Translations under genes and position numbers: made by a program
From: Phenylobacterium deserti
GTDB lineage: Bacteria > Pseudomonadota > Alphaproteobacteria > Caulobacterales > Caulobacteraceae
DNA length: 64,000 nt
Direction: 5' to 3'
NCBI RefSeq assembly: GCF_003254705.1
Contig: NZ_QFYR01000001.1
Span: 1,240,001-1,304,000 of the forward strand
The notes under the pieces: generated by a model
The model's database searches: none
Told to the model about the DNA's origin: nothing
The model's input: the letters and a program-made list of their open reading frames with translations, nothing else
Shown: positions 28,151 to 37,497 of the stretch, one piece after another
How the letters are laid out: each line of letters opens with the position of its first letter
How positions within the stretch are numbered: position 1 is the first letter of the stretch

Positions 28151-30099
28151 CCGATCAACTCCGCGACATCGAGCACCATCAGCACGCGGCCGTCGCCAAG
28201 CAGCGTGGCGCCCGCCATCCCTGGGAGGCGCGAGAGAAGGCCGTCCATGGGCCGAAGCGGCGCCTCCAACCGCTCTCCGAAATCATCGACCGCCACTGCG
28301 GCCAGGTCTGCGCCCGCTTCGACGACCATCAGCTTCAACTCGTCGGGGCTGCCTGTTTGAGACGGCAGTCCCAGGAGGTCCGATAGTCGGAGCAGGGGCA
28401 GGGGACGGTCGCGCCAGACCAGCGCCTGCCCGGCGCGAACAGGCGTCAGGCTTGCGACGCGGACACGAGCTGTCTCGACAACAGCCTCCAGCGGCACGCC
28501 GAACGTCTCGCCGCCCGCCGAGACCTGCATCAGGCGCGCGAGCCGAACCCGCACAGGCAAGGTCAGGCTGACGCGGGCGCCTGCCCCTGGACGACTTTGC
28601 ACCTGCACGCGACCGCCCAAAGCCGTAACCGCGGCCCGAACAGCATCGAGGCCGACGCCGCGGCCGGACAGATCCGTAACCGCGCTGGCGGTCGAGAATC
28701 CAGGAGCGAAGATCAACTCGGCCACCTCGTCGTCGGACATGGCGGCGAGCCTCGCGGCGTCAGCGAGGCCTCTGGTCTGGGCGGTTGCGCGGATGCGAGC
28801 CAGGTCCAGGCCACGTCCGTCATCGGCGGCTTCGATGACCACCTCGTCGCCCACCGTGCGGGCGGAAAGCCGAAGGATCGCTTGTGCGGGCTTGCCGAGG
28901 CGTCGCCGTTCGGACGGCGGTTCGACGCCGTGATCGAGTGCGTTGCGCAGGAGGTGAAGCAGGGGTTCGAACAGACCGTCGGCGACACTCTTGTCGACTT
29001 CCACATCCTCGCCCGCGAGAACGAGATCGACGGCCTTACCCAGAGTCTCGGCCGTTTCAGCCACCAGGCGAGGAAAGCGGCGGAACAAGCCGGATAGGGG
29101 CGTCAGCCGCAGATTGGTGACGGCGCCATGCACCCGGGCGGTCAAGCGGTCCAAATCCGCCTGCGCCGTCGCCAGGGCGCGGGCGGTCGCCGGGTCGGCG
29201 AGTTCGGCCAGGGTGCGTCCGATGTGCGTCAGGGCGTTTTTAGCCACCACCAATTCGTCGACCGCGCTGGCCAGCGCGTCGATGCGGGCGCTGTCGACGC
29301 GAAGCGTGCGGGTGGCTGGACCGGCGAGGGGCGCCGCATCCATGGCGGCGGCTTCCGGCGGCGCCGCTTCGGCTGTCACCGTAACAGCCGCGAACTCCAC
29401 CTCGTCGGCGACGAAGCGGAAGGCGGCCTGCATCTGCGGCAGGGTCGAACCTGAGAGACCGCTGAGCTGCAGGTTGCAGGCGAAAGGGTCATAGGCCGCG
29501 AGATCGCCGAACGGCTCGCGTGGGGCGATGCTGAGGCGAGCGAGTTCGGGCGCGGCCTGCACTAAGCCGACGGGGTCGTGGCCGGCGAAATAGCTGTCGC
29601 GTCCCGGCGTGTAGCGGAACGCCACATAGCGGCCAGGCGGCAGGGGACCTGCGTCCGCCAAGGCCAGCGCCCAACCCGGCGTCGCGCCCGCCGGCGCGTC
29701 GAGGTCGGAAGCACCAGCCTCGCAGCGTTCGAGCCGCGAAAGCAGTGAGGATGTCCGCTGGGCGGCGTCGTCGGGCGCGACGCCCTCACGTTCTATGCGC
29801 TCGATCCACTCCTCGGCCTGCCAGAGCACGGCGCGAAGGACTTCCGCCTCGCCGGGTTCCAGAAGCGCGCCGCTCCGGCGCAGTTCGGCCAGCCGGTCCT
29901 CCGCGGCATGGAACAGCTCGCCCATCGGGGCGAAGCCGATCAGGCCGGCCGAGCCCTTGAGCGTGTGCACGGCCCGAAAGAGGCCTTCCAACGCAGAGCC
30001 GTCCTGCGGCGCACGGACGAGCGTCGACAGCTCCCGGTCCGCTTGTTCGAGAAGCTCGCGGCCCTCGGTGACAAAGACCTCCAGGAGCTCGTCGCTCAC
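28147..30099 (-). CDS. cheA: Chemotaxis histidine kinase CheA
   Basis: A 650-residue CheA. The Hpt domain (1-110) has the phospho-acceptor His45 in AVHTLKGSAGL. Residues about 135-240 form an extra domain (RYVAFRYTPGRDSYFAGHDP) in place of a classical P2. Dimerisation helices start near 258. The ATPase has LLHLLRNALDHGVEPPSER, DDGRGLDLARI and GRGVGLDAVRAAV, and a CheW-like P5 domain ends the protein. GTG start overlaps the cheR stop. No receiver domain is attached. It would phosphorylate CheY and CheB under control of the soluble receptor. Confidence 0.95.
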   Translation of the reverse strand: MSDELLEVFVTEGRELLEQADRELSTLVRAPQDGSALEGLFRAVHTLKGSAGLIGFAPMGELFHAAEDRLAELRRSGALLEPGEAEVLRAVLWQAEEWIERIEREGVAPDDAAQRTSSLLSRLERCEAGASDLDAPAGATPGWALALADAGPLPPGRYVAFRYTPGRDSYFAGHDPVGLVQAAPELARLSIAPREPFGDLAAYDPFACNLQLSGLSGSTLPQMQAAFRFVADEVEFAAVTVTAEAAPPEAAAMDAAPLAGPATRTLRVDSARIDALASAVDELVVAKNALTHIGRTLAELADPATARALATAQADLDRLTARVHGAVTNLRLTPLSGLFRRFPRLVAETAETLGKAVDLVLAGEDVEVDKSVADGLFEPLLHLLRNALDHGVEPPSERRRLGKPAQAILRLSARTVGDEVVIEAADDGRGLDLARIRATAQTRGLADAARLAAMSDDEVAELIFAPGFSTASAVTDLSGRGVGLDAVRAAVTALGGRVQVQSRPGAGARVSLTLPVRVRLARLMQVSAGGETFGVPLEAVVETARVRVASLTPVRAGQALVWRDRPLPLLRLSDLLGLPSQTGSPDELKLMVVEAGADLAAVAVDDFGERLEAPLRPMDGLLSRLPGMAGATLLGDGRVLMVLDVAELIG

Positions 30100-30938
30100 G
30101 TGCGACGCTCCGGCCGGCGATAGACCACGGCGTCTTCGAAACGGCAGGTGTCGAACCGGTCGCTGATCCGGGACATGGACTCGGTGTGACCGAGGCAGAT
30201 GAAGCCGCCCGGGCGAAGCGCGGTGTAGAGGTTGTCCACGGCGCGGGCGCGCGCGGCGTCATCGAAGTAGATCAGCACATTGCGGCAGAAGATCACCTCG
30301 AAACCGCCCTGATCGGCGACGCTGTCGCCCTCGATCAGATTGGCGGGCGTGAAGGCGACGGACTCCTTCAGGTCCTGAATGATCTCGTGCTCGCCGGGCC
30401 GCCGCTGCTCGAAGTAGCGCTGGATCACATCGGCCGGCAGCCGTTGAAGAGCGCGGTCGCCGAACCGGCCGAGGCGCGCCGCCTGCAGCGCCTCGGTGTC
30501 GATGTCGGAGCCGACGATTTCCACATTGTAGGCGTCCACCATCGGCCAGTTCTCCAGCAGCCAGATGGCGATGGAGTAAGGCTCTTCCCCAGTGGAGCAC
30601 GGAACCGACCAGATGCGGATCTTGTCGCCGGGCCCCTTGGTCCTGGCGATCGCCGGCAGGATGGAGCGCGACAGGGCGCGCAGCTGGTGGTCTTCCCGGT
30701 AGAAGTAGGTCTCGTTGACGGTGAAGGCGTTGATCATCGCCTCCAACTCGCCCGGCCGGTTTCGCAGAGTGGCGAACCAGTCTGAGAAATGTCCCGAGCC
30801 GGTGGCTTTCACCCGGTCGGCGATGCGGCGTTCAATATAGTAGCGTTTGCTCTCCCCGAAGACCATTCCGGTCCGCTGGTAGAGGAACTCGCAGAAGCGC
30901 TCGAGATCGGCGGGCTTGAGAGCCGGATCCTGGTTCAT
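30096..30938 (-). CDS. cheR: Chemoreceptor glutamate methyltransferase CheR
   Basis: A 280-residue SAM-dependent enzyme that methylates receptor glutamates for adaptation. Motifs include FTVNETYFYRE, the SAM-binding SVPCSTGEEPYSIA, IVGSDIDTEAL and FEVIFCRNVLIYFD. ATG 30938 overlaps the cheB stop (ATGA) and removes an upstream arginine-rich extension that is only antisense-like reading of cheB. Fourth gene of the operon. Confidence 0.95.
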   Translation of the reverse strand: MNQDPALKPADLERFCEFLYQRTGMVFGESKRYYIERRIADRVKATGSGHFSDWFATLRNRPGELEAMINAFTVNETYFYREDHQLRALSRSILPAIARTKGPGDKIRIWSVPCSTGEEPYSIAIWLLENWPMVDAYNVEIVGSDIDTEALQAARLGRFGDRALQRLPADVIQRYFEQRRPGEHEIIQDLKESVAFTPANLIEGDSVADQGGFEVIFCRNVLIYFDDAARARAVDNLYTALRPGGFICLGHTESMSRISDRFDTCRFEDAVVYRRPERRT

Positions 30939-32035
30939 CGCGGAAGACCGGAGATCAGTCGGCTGGCGAGATCTGGCAAGGGCGCCACGACGGCGGCTCC
31001 GCCTGCCCGAACCAGTTCGCCTGGCATGCCCCAGACCACCGCAGTCTCTTCCGCTTCGGCCAGAGTGTGGCCGCCGGCCTGGCGCAGGCGAGTCATGGCC
31101 GCAGCGCCGTCGTCCCCCATGCCGGTCATCAGCACGCCGGCGAGCCGCGCGGCGGGAATGCAGGCCATGGCGCTGTCCACCAGCCTGTCGACGCTGGGGT
31201 GCCAACGGTGCTCGGCGCTGGAGGGCGCGGCCACGGCGGTCAAGCCCTGAGGGCGAAGGGTTACGATCAGGTCCGCGTCGCCCCGTCCGATGTAGACTCG
31301 GCCTGGGGTGATCGGCGTCGGCTGCACCACCTCAACCACTTCGAGCGCGCAAAGCCCATCGAGGCGGCGGGCAAGCGGCCCGGTGAAGGCGCGCGGCATG
31401 TGTTGGGCGACCAGGATCGGCCAGGGGAAATCGGCCGGCAGAGGCTCCAGCAAGGCATCCAGCGCGGGCGGGCCGCCGGTGGAGCATCCCACGAGGACGA
31501 GACCCGGCGGCGCTTCCTCAGGCAGGTCGACAGGCGGCGTGGCGACGGGCGCCCCCGCCTTTGGTCGGCGTTTGGGCGCGACAAGCGCGCGCTCGCCGTG
31601 GAGCGTGCGGACCCGCTCCGCCAGCCGGTGCGTGCGGCGGATGCGTGCGCCGGCGGCGGCCCGGATCTTCTCCAGCAGCAACGGCGCCAGGTCCTCGATC
31701 TGCAGGGACACCGCGCCCGAGGGCTTTTCGACGAAGTCCACCGCGCCGAGCGCCAGCGCCTCAACCGTCTCGTCCGCGCCGTCGGCCGTCAGGGACGAGA
31801 CCATCACAACCGGCGTGGGCCGTTCGATCATGATCCGGTCGAGGCAGGTCAGACCGTCCATCTGCGGCATGTTCACGTCGAGGGTGATCACGTCTGGTGC
31901 GAAGCTGATCAGCTCGGACAACGCTTCCACGCCATTGCGGGCGAAGGCGACCTCGAACCCGCCGTCGTCCTGCAGGACTTCGCCCAGTAGGCGTCGCATC
32001 AGAGCAGAGTCATCGACAACCAGAACACGCGTCAC
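30935..32035 (-). CDS. cheB: Chemoreceptor methylesterase CheB
   Basis: A 366-residue response regulator-methylesterase. The N-terminal receiver has the acidic pocket VVDDSA and Asp53 (TLDVNMPQMDG); after a linker the catalytic domain has Ser185 (VGCSTGGPP), His212 (AQHMPRAFT) and Asp309 (GMGDDGAAA). It removes methyl groups from receptor glutamates and can deamidate glutamines. GTG start overlaps the triple-CheW stop. Confidence 0.96.
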   Translation of the reverse strand: MTRVLVVDDSALMRRLLGEVLQDDGGFEVAFARNGVEALSELISFAPDVITLDVNMPQMDGLTCLDRIMIERPTPVVMVSSLTADGADETVEALALGAVDFVEKPSGAVSLQIEDLAPLLLEKIRAAAGARIRRTHRLAERVRTLHGERALVAPKRRPKAGAPVATPPVDLPEEAPPGLVLVGCSTGGPPALDALLEPLPADFPWPILVAQHMPRAFTGPLARRLDGLCALEVVEVVQPTPITPGRVYIGRGDADLIVTLRPQGLTAVAAPSSAEHRWHPSVDRLVDSAMACIPAARLAGVLMTGMGDDGAAAMTRLRQAGGHTLAEAEETAVVWGMPGELVRAGGAAVVAPLPDLASRLISGLPR

Positions 32036-33447
32036 AGGTGGGCCGCCGTCCTTTGCGCCAGTTCCGCCACCAGGTCGGATTCCGCCCGGTCGAGAAGACC
32101 CCGCGGATCGACCAGCAAGATCACGCGCCCATCCTCCAGCTGCGCCACTCGATCGAAGACCTGGCCCGCGTCGGCGGTGAGGTCCGGCGTGGCCGCGATG
32201 CGCTCCGCCGGGATGGCCAGGATTTCCGTCACCCCATCGACGGCGAAGGCGGTGACCGCTCCGCCGATGCGCGTGACGACCGCGCGTCGGCGCCCCGCCG
32301 GCGCGTCGCCCTCCACACCGAAGCGGCGGCGCTGGTCAATCACGGGAGCGGCTTCACCGCGCAGGTTCATCACCCCGGCCACGAAGGCCGGCGCGTTGGG
32401 CACGCGGGTCAAGGGCTCGGGCAGGCGAGCGACTTCCTCCACCGCGCCGATCGGCAGGCCGTAGTGCTCCTGGCCCAGGGTGAAGATCAGGAAGCGTTCG
32501 CCAAGGTCGGCCTGTTGCGCGGTCATCTGGGCTCCCCTTTGTCGCCCGTCCTGGAGGATCTGGGCGACGCTGTCCTCGCGGAACAGCCGCTCAGGCGACA
32601 GAACCGAAACCAGACCACCGTCTGCCAGGCGCAGCATCGCGTCGATGTGCGCTTCGCCGGCGCCCCGGTTCAGCACCGCCGGCACCGGGCCAATGGCGGT
32701 GACGGGCGCGCGCAGGATCGAAGTCAACCGATCCACCACGAGCCCGACCCGCGCGTCGCCGATGGAGGCGACCACGACGCGGGCGCCTGGGTTCGTCGGC
32801 TCGGCCGGGAGGCCCAAGAGAGCGCGGCTGGAGACGACCGGCAGCAGGGCGCCGCGCAGGGACATGACGCCCAGCATGGCGGCGTCGGTTTTCGGCAGGG
32901 CGGCGATGTCCGCCGGAATGGCGAGGACCTCCCGCACCTGCTCCAGAGGCAGGGCGTAGGGCTGGCCGGCGAGCACGAACCCCAGCAGGGCGATGTCCGC
33001 GGCGCGTGGAAGCTCGGTCTTGCGGGCGGGGGCGGCCTGTGCGCCGGTCCGGGCGCGGGCGAAGCCGGCGAACTGGGCGGCGATAAGTTCATGCAGCGGG
33101 AGCACGCGCGCGCCGCCGGCTTCGGACAGATAGATCTCGCCGGACTGGGCTTCAGCCTGAGTCAGGCCCAGGACCTCGTCCACGGCCAAGGCCAACGGCC
33201 GCTCGCCCCCGATCACCACCAGGCGACCACCTGAAGCGGTCACAGCATCGTCACCGAGCAGACGGCCGAGCGCCACCACCGGAACCACTTCGCCCCGCAG
33301 GCTGGCCACGCCTGCCAGGGCGGGCGGCGAATGGGGCACGCGGGTGATGCGCGGCTGGCGCACGACTTCGAACACATCGGCGGCAGGCAAGCCCAGCCGC
33401 CGCTCGCCGACCCGGAAGGTGAGGACGTTCCCCTGGCCCGCGGCCAT
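32032..33447 (-). CDS. Triple CheW-domain coupling protein
   Basis: A 471-residue protein made of three consecutive CheW domains: about 5-135 (VLTFRVGERRLGLPAADVFEV), 150-300 (LLGFVLAGQPYALPLEQVREV) and 318-465 (FLIFTLGQEHYGLPIGAVEEV), each with its own LRG loop (ASLRGEVVPV, MSLRGALLPV, MNLRGEAAPV). Ordinary CheW has one such domain of about 150 residues. It could link several receptor tips or CheA P5 domains in one chain. It lies four bases after the receptor stop. Confidence 0.92.
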   Translation of the reverse strand: MAAGQGNVLTFRVGERRLGLPAADVFEVVRQPRITRVPHSPPALAGVASLRGEVVPVVALGRLLGDDAVTASGGRLVVIGGERPLALAVDEVLGLTQAEAQSGEIYLSEAGGARVLPLHELIAAQFAGFARARTGAQAAPARKTELPRAADIALLGFVLAGQPYALPLEQVREVLAIPADIAALPKTDAAMLGVMSLRGALLPVVSSRALLGLPAEPTNPGARVVVASIGDARVGLVVDRLTSILRAPVTAIGPVPAVLNRGAGEAHIDAMLRLADGGLVSVLSPERLFREDSVAQILQDGRQRGAQMTAQQADLGERFLIFTLGQEHYGLPIGAVEEVARLPEPLTRVPNAPAFVAGVMNLRGEAAPVIDQRRRFGVEGDAPAGRRRAVVTRIGGAVTAFAVDGVTEILAIPAERIAATPDLTADAGQVFDRVAQLEDGRVILLVDPRGLLDRAESDLVAELAQRTAAHL

Positions 33448-33451
33448 GACC

Positions 33452-35377
33452 TCAGGCCCCGGCGGTCTGCAGGGCGTCGGCGAGTTCGGCGATTTCCTCG
33501 ATGGCGGCGGCCAGGTCCTCGGAGCCTCGCGCCTGCTGGCGGGCGGCGGTCGCTGCCTGCGTGGCGGCGCCGCCGGCTTCTTCGGCCGCGGCGGCGATTT
33601 GCTGAGCGCCTCCGGCGACTTCGCGCACGGCGCGCAGGATGGCCGTAGCGCCTTGAAGGATTTCCTCCGCCGCGTGGCGCACGTCCTCCACGTCCTCGGC
33701 GATGCGGCCGAGCCGCTCGTCCAACGCCGAGCTGCGGGTCACCTCGCTTTCGGCGGTGAGGGCGATCTGGTCGAGATCGCGGCGAACGGTGGCGATCTCG
33801 TCCTGCAGGGCGCGCAGCACGTCCTTCACCTTGTCGGCGTTCTCGGCCGAGTCATGGGCCAGGGTGCGGATGTCGCCGGCCACGGTCGCAAAGCCTTGTC
33901 CGGCGTCGCCGGCGCGGGCCGCTTCCACGGCGCCCGAAACGGCGAGCATGGTGGTCTGCACCGCGATCAGGGCGATGGCGTCCACCTGCTTTTCGATTTG
34001 CCGGCTGGCGAGCGCCAGCTCGGCGGCGCGCTCGGCGCTGGCGTGAGTGTCCGTGAGGGCGGCGCCGACGCCGGTGGTGAGCTGGTTTACAGCCGTGCGG
34101 CTCGCGCCGAGCCGGGCCTGAACCGCTTCGGCGCGGGAAAGGGCGGCGGCGGCGGACTCGCGGGCGCGGGTGGCGGCCTGCTCAATCTGGGTCATGGCCG
34201 CGGTGGACTGCTGGGTCGCGGCGGCCTGGATCTGCGCGCCGCGGCTGATCTGTTCGATGGCGACCAGGATCTCGGCGGCGGCGCCCGACAGCTCCTGAAC
34301 GGCGGCCGACAGCTGTTCGGCGGCGGCGGCGATTTGCGGCGCCTGAGCCGCGCCGTCGTCCTCCTGCAGCACCTCGGCCATCTCGGCCAGGGCGTGGGCG
34401 GTGCGGTCGCTTTCCTCCAGGGAGCTTGCCTGCTGCTGGACGGCGCGCTGGGCCTCGGCGGCGGCGGCGGACTGCTCCTCCGCCGCGCTGGACACGCTTT
34501 CGGCGCCGCGCTGGGCCTCGCGGGCGGCGCTTTCCGCTTCCACGGCGGCCAGCAGAATGGCCTGGGCCCCCGCGCCGAGTTCGGCCATCTCCTGACGGAT
34601 GGCGCCCAGGGTTTGGGACACGGAGCGGGCGGCTTCGGCCTCGTCCGTCGCGCGGCTGGCCGCGCCGCGCACCCGGGTGGTCAGTTCGCGGACGGCCCCG
34701 GCGATCTCGCCCGCCAGCACGCCCACTTCGCGCGAGCGGCGCTCGGCGGTCTCAGCGAGGGCGCGGACCTCGTCGGCCACGACGGCGAAGCCGCGGCCGT
34801 TGTCGCCGGCGCGGGCGGCCTCGATGGCGGCGTTCAGCGCCAGGAGGTTGGTCTGGTCCGACATGTCGGCCACGGTTTGGGTGATCTCGCCGATCACGCC
34901 GGCGCGGGTCTCCAGGGAGCCGATGACCTCCACCGACCCGAGCTGGCGGGTCGCGTTGGCCTGAACGGCGTTGACGGAGGCCTCCACCAGGGCGGCGGTC
35001 TCCACCACGAAGGCCTGAAGCGCTTCGGTGCGGCGGCGGGAGGTTTCGGCGCGCTCGCGGGCCTGGGCGAAGTCGGCGCTCAGGGCGGTGACGGAGGCGA
35101 GAGACTCGTGGCTGGCGCCGGCGGCCTGCTCGGCGGCGGCCGCGATCTGCTCCAGGGCGCGGCGCAGCTCCTCGGCCGCGGAGGCCGCTTCGCTGACGCC
35201 GCTGGCCAGCTCGTGGGTGGCCGCGCCGATCCGCTCGGCGGCGGTGCGGCCACGGACGGGTCGGGACTTGCGCGGCTTGGCGGGGGTGCGGACCTCGGCC
35301 TCGGCGGCCGCTTCGGGCGCGGGCGTGGTCGCCGGGCGTCCCCGGCTGGCCAGGGTCGAACGCTTCACCAATGCCAT
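33452..35377 (-). CDS. Soluble methyl-accepting chemotaxis protein with two signalling tips
   Basis: A 641-residue, almost wholly alpha-helical, Ala/Glu-rich coiled-coil receptor. There is no transmembrane segment and no recognisable sensor domain; residues 1-45 are Pro/Ala/Lys-rich. A canonical hairpin tip lies at about 164-209 ([20 protein letters not shown]). A second divergent tip lies at about 462-509 ([20 protein letters not shown]), each flanked by long heptad helices. ATG 35377 ([13 protein letters not shown]) with AAGGA upstream is preferred to a start 32 codons earlier. First gene of the che operon. Architecture recalls the double-signalling-domain receptor DosM of Vibrio cytoplasmic arrays. 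Confidence 0.9.
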   Translation of the reverse strand: MALVKRSTLASRGRPATTPAPEAAAEAEVRTPAKPRKSRPVRGRTAAERIGAATHELASGVSEAASAAEELRRALEQIAAAAEQAAGASHESLASVTALSADFAQARERAETSRRRTEALQAFVVETAALVEASVNAVQANATRQLGSVEVIGSLETRAGVIGEITQTVADMSDQTNLLALNAAIEAARAGDNGRGFAVVADEVRALAETAERRSREVGVLAGEIAGAVRELTTRVRGAASRATDEAEAARSVSQTLGAIRQEMAELGAGAQAILLAAVEAESAAREAQRGAESVSSAAEEQSAAAAEAQRAVQQQASSLEESDRTAHALAEMAEVLQEDDGAAQAPQIAAAAEQLSAAVQELSGAAAEILVAIEQISRGAQIQAAATQQSTAAMTQIEQAATRARESAAAALSRAEAVQARLGASRTAVNQLTTGVGAALTDTHASAERAAELALASRQIEKQVDAIALIAVQTTMLAVSGAVEAARAGDAGQGFATVAGDIRTLAHDSAENADKVKDVLRALQDEIATVRRDLDQIALTAESEVTRSSALDERLGRIAEDVEDVRHAAEEILQGATAILRAVREVAGGAQQIAAAAEEAGGAATQAATAARQQARGSEDLAAAIEEIAELADALQTAGA

Positions 35378-35545
35378 GGGCGGGATGTCCTTTCGGGCCG
35401 CTGCGAGCGGCTTCGCCGCGATGTAGGGCCGTGGACGGGCCGGGAGCAAGCGGTTGTCGCGCGCGCGAGCCAAGCATGGCCGTCGACACCCAGCAGCGGT
35501 CGTGCTTAGCCTTGGCTATCTGGAGTTGAGGCGGGGGCCCCGAAG

Positions 35546-36238
35546 ATGACCACGACGACGCTGCCTGACGACAAACTGGATATCGGCGGCGTGGTCCGCG
35601 AGATGATCGCCATCGTGCGGCGCAACCCGGCGCCGGTGCTGATCACCTCGGCGGTGCTGTCGGGCCTGCCGAGCGGCGTGCTGGCGGGGCTGGGCTTCGG
35701 GCCGGCGGCCGATCCGGCGCGGTTCATGTCCGGCGGCTTCGGCCTGGCGATCCTGGTGATGCTGGCGATCGGGGCGCTGGGCAACGCGGTGCTCTACCGG
35801 CTGCTGTTGGCGGACCTGGCCGGGGGCAAGCTTTCGCTGGGCGAGGCGTTCCAGGAGGGCCTGCGGATCTTCCTGCCGGTGCTGGGGGTCAGCATCCTGG
35901 TGGCCCTGGCGGCGGCGGTGGGCATGGTGCTGCTGATCGTGCCGGGCCTGATCATCATCACCGCCTGGTGCGTGTCCACGGTGGTGGTCGCCGCCGAAGG
36001 GACGGGCGTGATCGAGGCCATCAAGCGCAGCGCCTTCCTGACCCGCGGCAACCGCTGGCGGATCTTCGCCCTGTTCATCCTGTGGGCGGTGGCGAGCTGG
36101 CTGATCCAGCTGATCACGGCCGTGCTGGGACCGTTGGGCGCGTTCGTGAGCAGCACGGTGCTGGCGGCGTTCGGCGTGGCCGGCTTGGTGGTGCTCTACG
36201 ACCGGCTGCGGATCATCCGCGACGGCGCGGTGGCCTGA
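35546..36238 (+). CDS. Integral membrane protein, unknown function
   Basis: A 230-residue protein with about five hydrophobic segments (near 33-53, 67-90, 108-142, 170-195 and 198-217). The pattern, including VPGLIIITAWCVSTVVVAAEGTGVIEAIKRSAFLTRGNRW, resembles bacterial membrane proteins of the glycerophosphodiester-phosphodiesterase membrane-domain/YciC-like type. No catalytic domain is attached. Divergent from the chemoreceptor and convergent with the OmpA-like gene. Function is not assigned. Confidence 0.75.
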   Translation: MTTTTLPDDKLDIGGVVREMIAIVRRNPAPVLITSAVLSGLPSGVLAGLGFGPAADPARFMSGGFGLAILVMLAIGALGNAVLYRLLLADLAGGKLSLGEAFQEGLRIFLPVLGVSILVALAAAVGMVLLIVPGLIIITAWCVSTVVVAAEGTGVIEAIKRSAFLTRGNRWRIFALFILWAVASWLIQLITAVLGPLGAFVSSTVLAAFGVAGLVVLYDRLRIIRDGAVA

Positions 36239-36242
36239 GCCG

Positions 36243-36704
36243 CTACCAGCGGCGGCCTTCCGCCGCGATCAGCAAGACCTCGCGCTGGGGGTCCGGCGCG
36301 TCGGGCGCCGCCAGGGTGAGGCGCGCCTCCACGCCCTTGCCGATGAGGTAGGTCTGCACCGCTTGGGCGCGGCTGTTGGCCAGGGCGGTCTGGGCGGCGG
36401 CCGAGCCGTGGCCGTCCGCCGCGCCGCGGATCACCGCCCGGCCGTTCGGATGGCAAATCAGCCAAGCCAGGGCGCCGTCGGCGGCGCGCTGGCCCGCGGG
36501 GCTGAGCTCGGTCTCGCCGAAAGGAAACTGAACGGAGATCGGAGCCGGCTTAGCCGGTTGGCTCCCGCAGGCGTCGCCAGCGACGTCGCGTCCGGCGCGG
36601 GCGTCGAGCACGGCCTGGCTGATCTGCGGCTCCACGCGATGAGCGCAGGCGCTCAGCGAAGAGCTCAGGACAGCTAAGACGAGAAGAGCGCTTTGGCGAA
36701 GCAT
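36243..36704 (-). CDS. OmpA-like lipoprotein
   Basis: A 153-residue protein beginning MLRQSALLVLAVLSSSLSAC, a lipoprotein signal with a lipobox ending at Cys20. The C-terminal 90 residues follow the OmpA-like peptidoglycan-binding pattern (FPFGETELSPAGQRAADGALAWL, then ADGHGSAAAQTALANSRAQAV and YLIGKGVEA). It is probably outer-membrane anchored and interacts with the cell wall. It follows the Anbu gene by 31 bases on the same strand and may be cotranscribed with it. Confidence 0.8.
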   Translation of the reverse strand: MLRQSALLVLAVLSSSLSACAHRVEPQISQAVLDARAGRDVAGDACGSQPAKPAPISVQFPFGETELSPAGQRAADGALAWLICHPNGRAVIRGAADGHGSAAAQTALANSRAQAVQTYLIGKGVEARLTLAAPDAPDPQREVLLIAAEGRRW

Positions 36705-36735
36705 GGGCGCAGCTAACACCTTGGCTTTGAGGCGC

Positions 36736-37485
36736 CTAGATGGCGCCGGCGCGGTACGGCGGCTGCGGAATGGAGGCTTGGGCGGCGCGCAGGGCCGTGG
36801 ACCAGCGCTCGTTGAGATCGTGGTAGTACGGGTCGGTCTCGTCGATGCGGTGGACGAGCTCGGCTGTCGCCTGTCCGCTGCGGGCGATCAGCAGGTCGAT
36901 GGGCAGGCCGACGGCGAGGTTCGAGCGCATGGTCGAGGAGAAGGAGATCAGGCCGATCTTCACCGCCTCGTAGACATCGGTGTCGAAGGTCAGCGCGCGG
37001 TCGAGGATCGGCTTGCCGTACTTGGTCTCGCCGATCTGCAGATAGGGGGTGTCAGGGCCGCACTCGATGAAATTCCCGGCGCCATAGACCAGGAACAGGC
37101 GGGTCGGCTCGCCGCCGATGCTGCCGCCCACCAGAAGGGTGGCGTCGAAGTTGATGTCCGAGCCCTGGGTCAGGCCTTCCATGGCGGTGCGGGCCTGGCG
37201 CACGGCCTGGCCGATCAGCCAGGCGGCGCGGTGGATGGTGGGCGCGGTGTGGATCGACTCCATCTCGCCGGTGTCCGGCGCAAGGAAGCCGTGGGCCGCC
37301 TGCTCCAGGGCCGCCTGGGTGGTCGACAGGCTGCCCGCGGTGGCGACCGCCACCAGCCGCTCGCCGTCGTTCCCGAAGATCTGGAGCTTGCGATAGGTGG
37401 AGATGTTGTCGACGCCCGCGTTGGTGCGCGTGTCGGCCAACATCACAAGGCCGTCCTTCACGAGCAGTCCAACGCAGTAGGTCAC
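36736..37485 (-). CDS. Anbu proteasome-like peptidase (ancestral beta-subunit)
   Basis: A 249-residue Ntn-hydrolase. It begins (GTG start) M-T-Y-C-V-G, so removal of Met exposes the catalytic N-terminal threonine with no propeptide, and continues ADTRTNAGVDNIS as in Anbu proteins, with KLQIFG supplying the conserved lysine. Anbu forms open-ended helical or ring oligomers and lacks a proteasome ATPase partner. GGGGG seven bases upstream is the ribosome-binding site. It is the last enzyme gene of the ATP-grasp/alpha-E/transglutaminase/Anbu operon, a conserved set proposed to make and remove a peptide tag. Confidence 0.95.
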   Translation of the reverse strand: MTYCVGLLVKDGLVMLADTRTNAGVDNISTYRKLQIFGNDGERLVAVATAGSLSTTQAALEQAAHGFLAPDTGEMESIHTAPTIHRAAWLIGQAVRQARTAMEGLTQGSDINFDATLLVGGSIGGEPTRLFLVYGAGNFIECGPDTPYLQIGETKYGKPILDRALTFDTDVYEAVKIGLISFSSTMRSNLAVGLPIDLLIARSGQATAELVHRIDETDPYYHDLNERWSTALRAAQASIPQPPYRAGAI

Positions 37486-37497
37486 GACCGATCCCCC

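Noticed and set aside
33344-35509. 721-codon open frame on the plus strand opposite the chemoreceptor
   Set aside because: Glycine-rich and repetitive because it mirrors the alanine-rich coiled coil; the minus-strand frame has clear MCP motifs. High GC keeps antisense frames open.
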